DNA of 22,777 nucleotides from Bacillota bacterium (GTDB taxonomy: Bacteria; Bacillota; Clostridia; Peptostreptococcales; Anaerovoracaceae), in assembly GCA_016293805.1 (NCBI GenBank), contig JAEDDI010000029.1:1-22777 (forward strand), given 5' to 3'. Position numbers and translations under genes: made by a program. Below are positions 15,487 through 22,697 of the stretch, in pieces. Position 1 is the stretch's first letter. Each line of letters begins with the position of its first letter. The notes under the pieces were generated by a model, which worked only from the letters and a program-made list of their open reading frames with translations, was not told where the DNA came from and searched no databases.

Positions 15487-15515
15487 TTGACATTTATATC
15501 TGTTCATGATATATA
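15487..15515 (+). promoter_or_regulatory. promoter of the HTH regulator-membrane protein operon
   Basis: Perfect TTGACA (15487-15492), 17-base spacer, TATATA (15510-15515) preceded by TGA as an extended -10. The start would be near 15522, inside the inverted repeat at 15517-15538. Confidence 0.65.
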
Positions 15516-15516
15516 T

Positions 15517-15538
15517 GATGTAAAGCTAGCTTAACATC
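15517..15538 (+). promoter_or_regulatory. 22-bp inverted repeat, probable operator
   Basis: Left arm GATGTAAAGCT and right arm AGCTTAACATC pair at 10 of 11 positions; only the sixth position of each arm breaks the symmetry. It begins two bases after the -10 box and covers the start site, an ideal place for repression by the small HTH protein encoded 23 bases downstream. The binding protein is inferred. Confidence 0.55.
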
Positions 15539-15560
15539 ATTGAAAAGGGGAATAATATAA

Positions 15561-15761
15561 ATGAGAAACATAATATCTAAGCTGCGAAAGGATAGTGGGC
15601 TTACGCAGGCAGACCTGGGCAAAGCGATGGGAGTATCAAGACAGACTATAATATCGCTTGAAAACGGGAAGTACAACCCATCTATTGAACTCGCATACAA
15701 AATATCACACTATTTCGGCAAAACCATTGAAGAGGTTTTCATATTCGGAGAGGAGAAATAA
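15561..15761 (+). CDS. small XRE-family HTH transcriptional regulator
   Basis: 66 residues, only a Cro/C1-type helix-turn-helix: LRKDSGLTQADLGKAMGVSRQTIISLENGKYNPSIELAYKIS. It belongs to the short regulators typically placed directly before a small membrane protein gene in Bacillota. AAAAGGGGAA lies about 8 bases before the ATG. The stop codon is separated from the next start by one base, so the two genes are translated together. The inverted repeat over its transcription start suggests self-repression. No ligand domain is present, so the signal, if any, must come from a partner, perhaps the membrane protein. Not toxin-antitoxin-like in sequence. Confidence 0.9.
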   Translation: MRNIISKLRKDSGLTQADLGKAMGVSRQTIISLENGKYNPSIELAYKISHYFGKTIEEVFIFGEEK

Positions 15762-15762
15762 A

Positions 15763-16167
15763 ATGAGCAGACTAGACAGAAGAATTGTGCTGGAAGTATT
15801 CTATATACTGGCAGGAGGCGCCTTTTTCATCCTGGGAATGACAGGCATGCTTGATTCGTTCTGGACAGGACTTGGAGCCGCACTTATTGCACTCGGAGTG
15901 CTGAGACTTATCCAGATTGGCAGATACAAAAATGATGAGGATTACAAGGAGAATGTAGATATTGCAAACAGCGATGAAAGAATCAGATTCATAACATCAA
16001 AGGCAAAATCAGTGGCATTCTACACCTCTGTTCTCCTCGAGGCTGCTGCTGTTATTGTGCTTCGCATCATGAAACTTGATGAACTGTCGACATTTGCAGG
16101 GCTTGTCCTGTGTGTTCAGATTGCAGTATACTATGTGGCCTACCTTGTTATAAGAAACAGATACTGA
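15763..16167 (+). CDS. small integral membrane protein coupled to the HTH regulator
   Basis: 134 residues. Four hydrophobic stretches are visible: about 9-26 and 29-45 (separated by a short turn), about 84-102 and 108-128, with a charged cytoplasmic-type segment between the pairs (residues about 48-82, rich in K, D, E and R). It resembles in layout the four-helix proteins of unknown function found next to YozG-type HTH genes. I do not recognise a catalytic motif. AGGAG lies 7 bases before the ATG within the end of the HTH gene. Frequent pairing with a regulator suggests it senses or is controlled by a membrane condition, but no function is assigned. The longer in-frame opening at 15658 overlaps the HTH gene and is rejected. 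Confidence 0.85.
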   Translation: MSRLDRRIVLEVFYILAGGAFFILGMTGMLDSFWTGLGAALIALGVLRLIQIGRYKNDEDYKENVDIANSDERIRFITSKAKSVAFYTSVLLEAAAVIVLRIMKLDELSTFAGLVLCVQIAVYYVAYLVIRNRY

Positions 16168-16202
16168 CCTAAGCCGGGGCTGCACTATTATTAAGTCAAA
16201 AC

Positions 16203-16233
16203 AAATCCGGAGGGTTTCTTCCCTCCGGATTTT
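16203..16233. terminator. bidirectional intrinsic terminator
   Basis: AAATCCGGAGGG (16203-16214) pairs perfectly with CCCTCCGGATTT (16221-16232) around a 6-base loop. The stem carries T-rich 3' sides on both strands, so it can end both the HTH-membrane protein transcript and the sortase transcript, whose genes converge here. Its minus-strand U tract is broken (UUUGUUUUG). Confidence 0.75.
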
Positions 16234-16234
16234 C

Positions 16235-16930
16235 TCAGTCTATTTTCTTCTTGCCTATTACGATAAATCTTCCGTCCTCTGTGTGGTAGCTGCACGTGGA
16301 AAGCAATATAAGCTGTCTCCTGCTGTCGGTAAACCCGGTATCATAAAGCGACATTGACCTTATAAGATTCAGGTAACTTTTGTACTGTTCATCTGTTCCC
16401 GAAATAAAACTGTAAAGAGGCTCACCTTTTACAACATCTGTCTTAATTGCCGCTATCACCCGGTACTGTGCTTTTCCGTCCTCTGTTTCAAACTCGATTG
16501 TCTTGTGTTCTTCCCAGAATTCCTTCGTCTCGAATTTCGACAGCGTGCTGAACATGGACTTGTTGAGCATATTGTGACCGTAGATAATCATGTTGTCCGA
16601 ATCAAGCGAACAGCTGCCGTCCATAAACGGGGTTCCGCTGTATGAATACTCGCCGTTGACATCAAGATGAAGATATTTTTCCGGGTAGTCAGGTGTATGC
16701 ATAACAGGGTAGTCAATCGATGTTCCGTCCACCTTTAGCCATCCTATCATATCTCCCTCGGCCTTAAACGGTTCTTCGGTCTTCTGCCGCATATCATTTT
16801 TCTCTTTTTCAGTCTCAAGAACGTTCTTTTCCGCATTAAGCTGCATATATATGGTTACAGCTTTTATACCGCTAATAACCATAACAGCTGCAAGAATCAC
16901 TATTACGGCAATCCTTATCTTATTTTTCAT
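16235..16930 (-). CDS. srtB: class B sortase
   Basis: 231 residues: one N-terminal membrane anchor (about 6-26), a charged linker, then the sortase barrel. The catalytic residues are in place: H119 (IIYGHNM), C213 in LLSTCSY and R221 in DGRFIVIGKK. The LSTCSY...GRFIV form, NMIIYGHN and the extra helix between the histidine and cysteine regions point to class B. Sortase B joins a C-terminal sorting-signal protein to the cell wall. Start 16930 has GGAGGT 8 bases upstream, inside the end of the kinase gene (11-base overlap). No protein with a sorting signal or pilin is encoded in the window, so its substrate lies elsewhere. Its place behind a two-component system suggests induced expression. Confidence 0.9.
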   Translation of the reverse strand: MKNKIRIAVIVILAAVMVISGIKAVTIYMQLNAEKNVLETEKEKNDMRQKTEEPFKAEGDMIGWLKVDGTSIDYPVMHTPDYPEKYLHLDVNGEYSYSGTPFMDGSCSLDSDNMIIYGHNMLNKSMFSTLSKFETKEFWEEHKTIEFETEDGKAQYRVIAAIKTDVVKGEPLYSFISGTDEQYKSYLNLIRSMSLYDTGFTDSRRQLILLSTCSYHTEDGRFIVIGKKKID

Positions 16931-17981
16931 TATCGTGCACCTCCGGCAGTATTACTTCAAAACATGTGCCCTGTTCTCCTGAATACAGAACCCGTATGCT
17001 TCCCTTGTGAAGAGTAACAATCTGACTTGCAAGCGAAAGACCCAGGCCGCTGCCCTTCTGAGCATGGGAAATATCCCCCTGATAAAACTTATCAAACAGC
17101 CTGTCTACTGCGTCCTTTTCAATTGGAGGTCCCTGATTGAATATTGTAAACACAATCCCTGCGGGGCTCTCTCCCAGAGTCATGAGTATCTTGCCTCCTT
17201 CAGGCGAGAACTTGATGGAATTGTCAATAAGGTTAATCCATACTTCTTTCAGCAGGTCTTCACTGGCATTTACAAATATCTCATCGGATTCAAAATCCAT
17301 ACTAAGATTCTTCTCGTCCCACTTGGGTGCCATCAGAACTATTATTCTTCTTATCTGCTCGCTCAGATTAAATCGTGTAAGGCTTGGAATTGTCTGCATG
17401 TTTTCGATTCTTGTAATCGACAGTATATTCGATGACAGATCGATAAGTCTGTTTGATTCGGTTACGATAATATCTATATATTCCTTTCGCTCATCATCTG
17501 TCAGATTATCATCGGCAAGCATCTTGGCAAAACCGCGTATCGATACCATTGGAGTCTTGAATTCATGTGCGAAATTGCTTACGAAATCCGTTTTCATTAT
17601 CGTGCTCTTCTCAAGCTGCTCTGCCATAGCATTGAACCTGTTATTAAAATCCGCCATCTCTCCGCCCATTCTGAGATTGATTCTCGCTGTAAAATCTCCT
17701 TCGGCAAGCCTGTCTGTAGCACGGATTATCTTTCTGATGGGCATTACAGTAAACTTGCTCAGCAGAGCACTGACTGCTGTAATCATAATGATGCTGATTA
17801 CAGCCAGCGCGGCAAGATATGTAGTCAGCTGCGCATCCTTTGGTATGATTCCGCGCGCCACAAAAATATATCTGAATACAAACATGAGCCCGAATACTAT
17901 TGCAAGCATGAGTGCAACTGTAATTGCATACATGCTTCTGAGCCTGTGTCTGTAAAAGAATTCACGAATCATATTAATCAT
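16920..17981 (-). CDS. sensor histidine kinase, intramembrane-sensing type
   Basis: 353 residues. Two membrane helices (about 17-41 and 54-74) enclose only about 12 extracellular residues, followed by HAMP (75-127), HisKA with H139 in NFAHEFKTPM, and HATPase with N box (NLIDNSIKFSP), F box (LFDKFYQ) and G box (GSGLGLSLA). The tiny outer loop means it cannot bind a ligand with a separate sensor domain; such kinases often respond to membrane stress or a partner membrane protein. AAGGCGG is 7 bases before the ATG at 17981, which overlaps the regulator gene by 8 bases; ATG 17972 is the alternative. It phosphorylates the response regulator encoded directly upstream. Confidence 0.93.
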   Translation of the reverse strand: MINMIREFFYRHRLRSMYAITVALMLAIVFGLMFVFRYIFVARGIIPKDAQLTTYLAALAVISIIMITAVSALLSKFTVMPIRKIIRATDRLAEGDFTARINLRMGGEMADFNNRFNAMAEQLEKSTIMKTDFVSNFAHEFKTPMVSIRGFAKMLADDNLTDDERKEYIDIIVTESNRLIDLSSNILSITRIENMQTIPSLTRFNLSEQIRRIIVLMAPKWDEKNLSMDFESDEIFVNASEDLLKEVWINLIDNSIKFSPEGGKILMTLGESPAGIVFTIFNQGPPIEKDAVDRLFDKFYQGDISHAQKGSGLGLSLASQIVTLHKGSIRVLYSGEQGTCFEVILPEVHDNEK

Positions 17982-18648
17982 TTCTGACCGCCTTGTACCC
18001 TATCCCTCTGATGGCCACAATTTCAAATTCATTTCTTCCCTCAAAGCGTTTTCTCAGTCTGTTGATATGCACGTTGATTGTGCTGTCAGAAGAATTGGTA
18101 TCCATTCCCCAGATTTCATCCATGAGCTGTATTCTGGTAAAAATCTTGCCCGGATATGAAAGAAGTGTGTAAAGAAGCATAAACTCCTTTGCAGGAAGTG
18201 TTGACGTCTGTCCTTCCACAGTTACAGAAAGATTGTCATAATCCAAAACGATGCCTCCCAATGTCAGAGTCTTCTCATTTGCGATCCCCGCTCTGCGAAG
18301 AAGCGCTCTTATTCTAAGCAGCATCTCATTTTCATCAACCGGCTTGAGCATGTAGTCGTCCGCACCGGCTATGAATCCTTCATAGCGGTATTCAGGCAGG
18401 TCTCTTGCTGTTACCATAAGAACAGGCATGTTGTTTCCCACAGCTCGAAGCTGTCTGGTAAACTCGTACCCATCCATCTCAGGAAGCATAACGTCCAGTA
18501 TCACAAGATCAATTTTCACTCTTTCAAGAATATCAAATGCCGAATTGCCGTCCTCTGCAGTACTCACTGTATATCCTGCACGGCTCAGCACCTTCTCCAT
18601 CCATTTAAGCGTATTCCCGTCATCTTCTACAACCATCAAATGAAACAT
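17974..18648 (-). CDS. OmpR/PhoB-family response regulator
   Basis: 224 residues. Receiver domain: acidic pocket E8/D9, phospho-acceptor D52 in VILDVMLP, T80 and K102 (MLKPVDENE). Winged-helix DNA-binding domain from about 125: LPAKEFMLLYTLLSYPGKIFTR and the recognition segment STINVHINRLRKRF, ending IRGIGYKAV. It is first in the operon with the kinase and sortase, from an extended -10 promoter, with GGAGGAG 5-6 bases before the ATG. Target genes are unknown, but co-transcription suggests regulation of cell-surface functions. All conserved residues are intact. Confidence 0.95.
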   Translation of the reverse strand: MFHLMVVEDDGNTLKWMEKVLSRAGYTVSTAEDGNSAFDILERVKIDLVILDVMLPEMDGYEFTRQLRAVGNNMPVLMVTARDLPEYRYEGFIAGADDYMLKPVDENEMLLRIRALLRRAGIANEKTLTLGGIVLDYDNLSVTVEGQTSTLPAKEFMLLYTLLSYPGKIFTRIQLMDEIWGMDTNSSDSTINVHINRLRKRFEGRNEFEIVAIRGIGYKAVRND

Positions 18649-18668
18649 AAATTCTCCTCCACCATTAA

Positions 18669-18677
18669 ATTATATCA
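18669..18677 (-). promoter_or_regulatory. extended -10 promoter of the two-component/sortase operon
   Basis: Minus-strand TGATATAAT: perfect -10 with TGn, no clear -35. The start would be near 18662, only about 14 bases before the regulator ATG. Confidence 0.5.
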
Positions 18678-18697
18678 GAAGACGAATTGCGAAGATA

Positions 18698-18726
18698 GAA
18701 AAAGATACCTCTTGCGAGATATCTTT
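18698..18726 (-). terminator. intrinsic terminator after cysNC
   Basis: Minus-strand AGATATCTC pairs with GAGGTATCT (one G-U) around a GCAA tetraloop, extended by A-U pairs, and ends in UUUUUC. It closes the sulfonation operon 8 bases after the cysNC stop codon. Confidence 0.8.
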
Positions 18727-18734
18727 TAATCTGT

Positions 18735-20561
18735 CTATAGTTTTTCCAGCATAGAAATCACATAATCTGCAGCTTCCTTAAGAGTCATGCCGCTTGTATC
18801 CACTGTGATTTCAGGTGATGAAGGAATCTCGTACGGACTTGAAATTCCGGTAAACTGAGGTATCTCCCCTGCTCTTGCTTTTTTGTAGAGTCCTTTCACA
18901 TCTCTCTTTTCACACTCTTCAAGAGGCGTTGATACATAAATTTCAATGAAGTCACTTCCGATTATCTCTCTGGCACGCTGTCTGTCGGCTTCAAATGGAG
19001 AAATAAATGAAGTCAGCACTATCAGCCCCGCATCATTCATCAGTCTGGAAACCTCTGCGATTCTTCTTATGTTCTCAACCCTGTCCTCTTCAGAAAAGCC
19101 AAGATTTCTGTTGAGTCCCATCCGGACATTATCTCCGTCAAGAAGCATCGTATGCTTACCGGCTGCTGCCATTCTCTTCTCAATCTCATTCGCCAGAGTA
19201 GACTTGCCGCTGCCGGAAAGTCCGGTAAACCAAATCGTCTTAGGCATCTGTCCAAGCGACATGGCTCTGGTCCTTCTTGTTACATCCATGTTATGCCATG
19301 TCAGATTTTCTCCTTCTGACGGCACACCTCGTATAACGCCGCATGCGGATGTCATGTGACTGACAACATCTATGAGGATAAGGCTTCCCATCGCCCGGTT
19401 GTCCCTGAAAACTGTATACGGTATCCTGTCCGTACATGATATCTCACATGATCCGATTTCGTTTTTTGACAGAGTTTCAGCATCTACATGTTCTCCGCTG
19501 TTTATATCAACTCTATGCCTTATCTTCACAACGGCGGCAGTTATCTGGCTTGTTCCCACCTTGAGAATGTAGTTTCTTCCGGGAATAAGCCGCTGTTCAT
19601 CCATCCAGAGAATATCGGCTGTAAATCCATTGCCCGTTCTTACCATCTGTCCGCTGCAGATCACATTTCCTCTTGAAATGTCTATCTCCCTGTCCAGAAG
19701 AACAGAAACAGGCTCTCCTTTTACCGCTTCATCTGTATGCTTACCTGCTGATATTATTCCCTCAACGCATGCTTTCTGCCCGCTTGGAAGTGCAGTCACC
19801 TCATCTCCTGTATGCAGCACCCCTGATTCTATCTGTCCCTGGAATCCTCTGTATGTTCTGTCAGGTCTTGAGACCCTCTGCACCGGAAGAATAAACGGCT
19901 GCTTCTCCTCGTCTAAATCTCTGCTGACATCAACGTCTTCAAGATATGCCAGAAGGGACGGGCCCTCATACCAGTCCATATTGGTTGAACCTTCAGTAAT
20001 ATTGTCTCCCTTAGTGGCAGATACCGGTATCACCTGAAGACTTCTGCAGTCAATTTCTCCAAAGAATTTCTCCAGCTCTCCTTTGATGGATGCAAATACA
20101 TCTTCGGAATAATCTGTAAGATCCATCTTGTTTACAGCGATTACAAAATCCCTTATTCCCATCAGAGAGCATATTCTGGAATGTCGCTTTGTCTGCACAA
20201 GCACTCCCTGAGAAGCATCGACGAGTATCACTGCAAGATCTGCAAATGATGCTCCGACAGCCATGTTTCTTGTATATTCTTCATGACCAGGCGTGTCGGC
20301 AACTATGAAACTTCTTTTTTCTGTTGTAAAATATCTGTATGCCACATCTATTGTTATGCCCTGTTCTCTTTCAGCCATAAGCCCGTCGAGAAGAAGAGAA
20401 TAATCAATATCGCCGCCTGCGCTTCCAACCCTGGAATCAAGCTCAAGAGCCCTCTCCTGATCGGCAAAAATGAGTTTCGCGTCATAAAGCATATGACCTA
20501 TCAGGGTGGATTTTCCGTCATCAACACTTCCGCATGTGATGAATTTCAGTAAGCTGTTCAT
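18735..20561 (-). CDS. cysNC: CysN-CysC fusion: ATP sulfurylase GTPase subunit with APS kinase
   Basis: 608 residues. Residues 1 to about 430 are the EF-Tu-like GTPase CysN: P-loop GSVDDGKS (11-18), REQGITIDVAYRYF switch I, DTPGH (89-93), NKMD (144-147), then two beta-barrel domains. From about 440 follows APS kinase CysC: Walker A TGLSGSGKST near 449, LDGDNVRMGLNRNLGFSEEDR, and FISPF, with KGLYKKARAGEIPQFTG near the end. With CysD it makes APS from sulfate and ATP using GTP hydrolysis, then phosphorylates APS to PAPS. The layout is that of NodQ. Both active sites look complete; the total is slightly shorter than NodQ. Its ATG overlaps the cysD stop (ATGA). Last gene of the operon. Confidence 0.96.
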   Translation of the reverse strand: MNSLLKFITCGSVDDGKSTLIGHMLYDAKLIFADQERALELDSRVGSAGGDIDYSLLLDGLMAEREQGITIDVAYRYFTTEKRSFIVADTPGHEEYTRNMAVGASFADLAVILVDASQGVLVQTKRHSRICSLMGIRDFVIAVNKMDLTDYSEDVFASIKGELEKFFGEIDCRSLQVIPVSATKGDNITEGSTNMDWYEGPSLLAYLEDVDVSRDLDEEKQPFILPVQRVSRPDRTYRGFQGQIESGVLHTGDEVTALPSGQKACVEGIISAGKHTDEAVKGEPVSVLLDREIDISRGNVICSGQMVRTGNGFTADILWMDEQRLIPGRNYILKVGTSQITAAVVKIRHRVDINSGEHVDAETLSKNEIGSCEISCTDRIPYTVFRDNRAMGSLILIDVVSHMTSACGVIRGVPSEGENLTWHNMDVTRRTRAMSLGQMPKTIWFTGLSGSGKSTLANEIEKRMAAAGKHTMLLDGDNVRMGLNRNLGFSEEDRVENIRRIAEVSRLMNDAGLIVLTSFISPFEADRQRAREIIGSDFIEIYVSTPLEECEKRDVKGLYKKARAGEIPQFTGISSPYEIPSSPEITVDTSGMTLKEAADYVISMLEKL

Positions 20562-21466
20562 CAGAAATATCCCTCCCTTTTGCGTCTTTCCATGCTGCCG
20601 GCAGCCTCATGGTCTATCACTCTGCTCGTTCTCTCCGAATTGACCGCGCCCAGAGTCTCTGCGATTATATCATCGAGGGTTTCCGCATCTGAATAGCACC
20701 CTCCTGTAAGCGGATAGCATCCAAGTGTTCTGAATCTCACTTTCCTGATGACTACATGCTCATCCGGCTTCAGGTACTTCATTATTCTGTCATCATCTAT
20801 CATTATGATATTACCGTCTCTCTCAACAACAGGTCTTTCCTTTGCATAATACAGAGGAACTATTTCAATGTTCTCCCTTTTGATGTACTGCCATATATCC
20901 TTCTCTGTCCAGTTGGAAAGAGGGAAAACTCTGATTGACTCACCCTTGTTTATCCTGGTGTTGAAAAGTTTCCACATTTCAGGTCTCTGATTTTTCGGAT
21001 CCCATCCGTGTGACTGATTTCTGAATGAGAATATTCTCTCCTTCGCACGTGATTTCTCCTCATCCCTTCTGCCGCCGCCAAAAGCAGCAGTAAAGCCGTA
21101 CTTGTCAAGTGCATCCTTAAGAGCCTGAGTCTTCATAATATCTGTATATGCCGCTCCATGCTCGAACGGATTTATTCCTCTGCGTATACCGTCATCATTC
21201 CTGTATACAATCATCTCTATCCCAAGTTTTTCAGCCACTTTATCCCTGAAACTTGTCATCTCATGGAATTTCCATGTAGTATCTATGTGCATAAAAGGGA
21301 AAGGCGGTTTTTCAGGATAAAACGCCTTCATTGCAAGATGCAGCATAACGGAGCTGTCCTTGCCTATGGAATAGAGCATAACAGGTTTTTCGCAGCAGGC
21401 CGCTACTTCTCTCATAATATATATAGCTTCCGCTTCAAGTTTATCAAGATGTGTAAGCTGTTTCAT
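20561..21466 (-). CDS. cysD: sulfate adenylyltransferase subunit 2
   Basis: 301 residues, normal for CysD. It has the PP-loop SIGKDSS (33-39), the HIDTTWKFHEM motif, the GGGRRDEEKSRAKERIFSFR segment and the C-terminal ERRKREGYF. It catalyses adenylation of sulfate to APS in complex with CysN. GGAGGAG overlapping the last codons of the sulfotransferase gene serves as its ribosome binding site, and the two genes are 3 bases apart. It overlaps cysNC by ATGA. Unlike assimilatory cys operons there is no PAPS/APS reductase or sulfite reductase beside it, so the product is more likely used as a sulfonyl donor. Confidence 0.97.
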   Translation of the reverse strand: MKQLTHLDKLEAEAIYIMREVAACCEKPVMLYSIGKDSSVMLHLAMKAFYPEKPPFPFMHIDTTWKFHEMTSFRDKVAEKLGIEMIVYRNDDGIRRGINPFEHGAAYTDIMKTQALKDALDKYGFTAAFGGGRRDEEKSRAKERIFSFRNQSHGWDPKNQRPEMWKLFNTRINKGESIRVFPLSNWTEKDIWQYIKRENIEIVPLYYAKERPVVERDGNIIMIDDDRIMKYLKPDEHVVIRKVRFRTLGCYPLTGGCYSDAETLDDIIAETLGAVNSERTSRVIDHEAAGSMERRKREGYF

Positions 21467-21469
21467 CCT

Positions 21470-22591
21470 CTACTCCTCCATCTCATATCCAAAATAATCA
21501 AAATAGAATGCGCATCTTTCGTTTATCTTCTTCTTAAGACCCGGTTCCAGTTCCAGTCTGTTAGGTCTGTAGTCCTTCTGCGATTCCCGGTATTTCTCGA
21601 AATACGGTCTTGCTTCTTCAAATCCTTCAAGCCCCAGATTCCTGTACACATCCTCCAGAACCTTCATCGGCTCTCTTGCAAAATCCTCATGATGAACTGT
21701 AACAATATCACCTTCAGGTATGCTGCGGATATCGTCAATCATAATTTTGTTGAGTTTTTCAAAAATCTCAAATGTGTAATACTCTATATCCTCATCTTCC
21801 GGCATCTTCTCAAATGTCATGAGAGCCGTCATGTCTTTGAATGTCTTCATAATGGAAGGTATAACCTTATACGGGTTCCTGCACATCAGGATATACTTTG
21901 TTCCCGGATAAAGGTCGGAAAACTCGGCAATATGACATGAATTATCGGGACTTTTGAGCATGAGCCGTTTCCCCTTCTTCACATAGGTAAGCTTCCTTAA
22001 AATATAGTCGTAGTTCTTTCTCCATCTTCTCTGCATATCCTCAGGAAGCTCCCTGGTATACAAAGTATCAATATATCTCTTGGCATTTCCGGGGAATCCT
22101 ATCATATGATTAAATGCTTCTGTCGAAATGGTTGAAAGAGCATAAAGATCCTCCATTGGAAGGTCAACAGTATACTCCATATTATCCATCGGTCTTGCGT
22201 CCTTGAGCACATGCTTAAGAATATGCTTAATCACGCGGCCCATAAGTATGCTGTTTGAGATGGTTACAGAGTTCACAGGGTCCAGCCATCCTAATCCGGG
22301 ATCCTGTGCCAGCGTATACTGCATATTGGTCGTTCCTGTTCTCCATATGCCTATAATCTGAATAGGAGCTTTTTCTATCTTTGTCTTTTTGATCGGCAGA
22401 TGAAAAACAGCCTTCTCTATAAGAGCAAAGGGAAACATTACAAGTGTAAGCAGCGTAAGAAAAACAGCCTGCGGAATGCTTGCTGGTTTGATATGACCAA
22501 TATTTGCGGCGAGAAGTCTGATCCATACATCGAATCTTGCCCCTGAAAGGTAGTGCCCTACCATAATAACCGGTTGTTTTCTTTTCTTCAT
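21470..22591 (-). CDS. PAPS-dependent sulfotransferase (Sulfotransfer_3-like)
   Basis: 373 residues. The PAPS 5'-phosphosulfate loop is IIGIWRTGTTNM (79-90); the 3'-phosphate region is MCRNPYKVIPSI (236-247) with R238 and S246. KSPDNSCHIAEF (213-224) before it matches the LKSP segment of the broad bacterial sulfotransferase family. Before the loop, residues 40-63 form a hydrophobic stretch (PQAVFLTLLTLVMFPFALIE) long enough to lie in or cross a membrane. The start at 22591 has AGAGGA 6 bases upstream; an in-frame TTG at 22606 is less likely. First gene of the operon with cysD and cysNC, which supply PAPS. The acceptor is unknown: a lipid, sterol, glycan or small metabolite are all possible. 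Related enzyme clusters in gut Bacteroides sulfonate sterols, but likeness to those was not tested here. Confidence 0.87.
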   Translation of the reverse strand: MKKRKQPVIMVGHYLSGARFDVWIRLLAANIGHIKPASIPQAVFLTLLTLVMFPFALIEKAVFHLPIKKTKIEKAPIQIIGIWRTGTTNMQYTLAQDPGLGWLDPVNSVTISNSILMGRVIKHILKHVLKDARPMDNMEYTVDLPMEDLYALSTISTEAFNHMIGFPGNAKRYIDTLYTRELPEDMQRRWRKNYDYILRKLTYVKKGKRLMLKSPDNSCHIAEFSDLYPGTKYILMCRNPYKVIPSIMKTFKDMTALMTFEKMPEDEDIEYYTFEIFEKLNKIMIDDIRSIPEGDIVTVHHEDFAREPMKVLEDVYRNLGLEGFEEARPYFEKYRESQKDYRPNRLELEPGLKKKINERCAFYFDYFGYEMEE

Positions 22592-22622
22592 CTCTGTCCT
22601 CTTCAAAATATTTTTCCATATA

Positions 22623-22650
22623 AATATACATCAGAAGAATAAACTGAAAA
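22623..22650 (-). promoter_or_regulatory. weak candidate promoter of the sulfonation operon
   Basis: Minus-strand TTTTCA (22650-22645), 16 bases, TATATT (22628-22623). The -35 box is poor. It lies in the only gap before the operon and downstream of a hairpin that should stop the preceding transcript, so some promoter is expected here. Confidence 0.3.
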
Positions 22651-22667
22651 TTAACTGCATGAAATAA

Positions 22668-22686
22668 CCGGGGATAATTTCCCCGG
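22668..22686 (-). terminator. hairpin terminator between the edge gene and the sulfotransferase
   Basis: CCGGGGA and TCCCCGG (seven pairs, 5-base loop) 11 bases past the stop of the edge gene. The minus-strand tail UUAUUUC is only moderately U-rich. Confidence 0.55.
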
Positions 22687-22697
22687 CCATACTATTA

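Noticed and set aside
15561..16167. Toxin-antitoxin system (small HTH gene plus small partner)
   Set aside because: The partner is a four-helix membrane protein with a large charged middle segment, not a known toxin family; the pair fits better with regulator-membrane protein pairs.
17137..17955. 272-codon plus-strand open frame opposite the histidine kinase
   Set aside because: It is the reverse-strand shadow of the kinase; Ser/Ile/Leu-rich, with no domain.
18735..21466. Assimilatory sulfate reduction operon
   Set aside because: Only activation enzymes are present. No PAPS/APS reductase, sulfite reductase or transporter gene is seen, and a sulfotransferase leads the operon.
21158..21940. 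260-codon plus-strand open frame opposite cysD and the sulfotransferase
   Set aside because: It lies fully antisense to two well-recognised genes, has a Phe/Cys/His-rich composition typical of reverse-strand translation, and has no recognisable domain.
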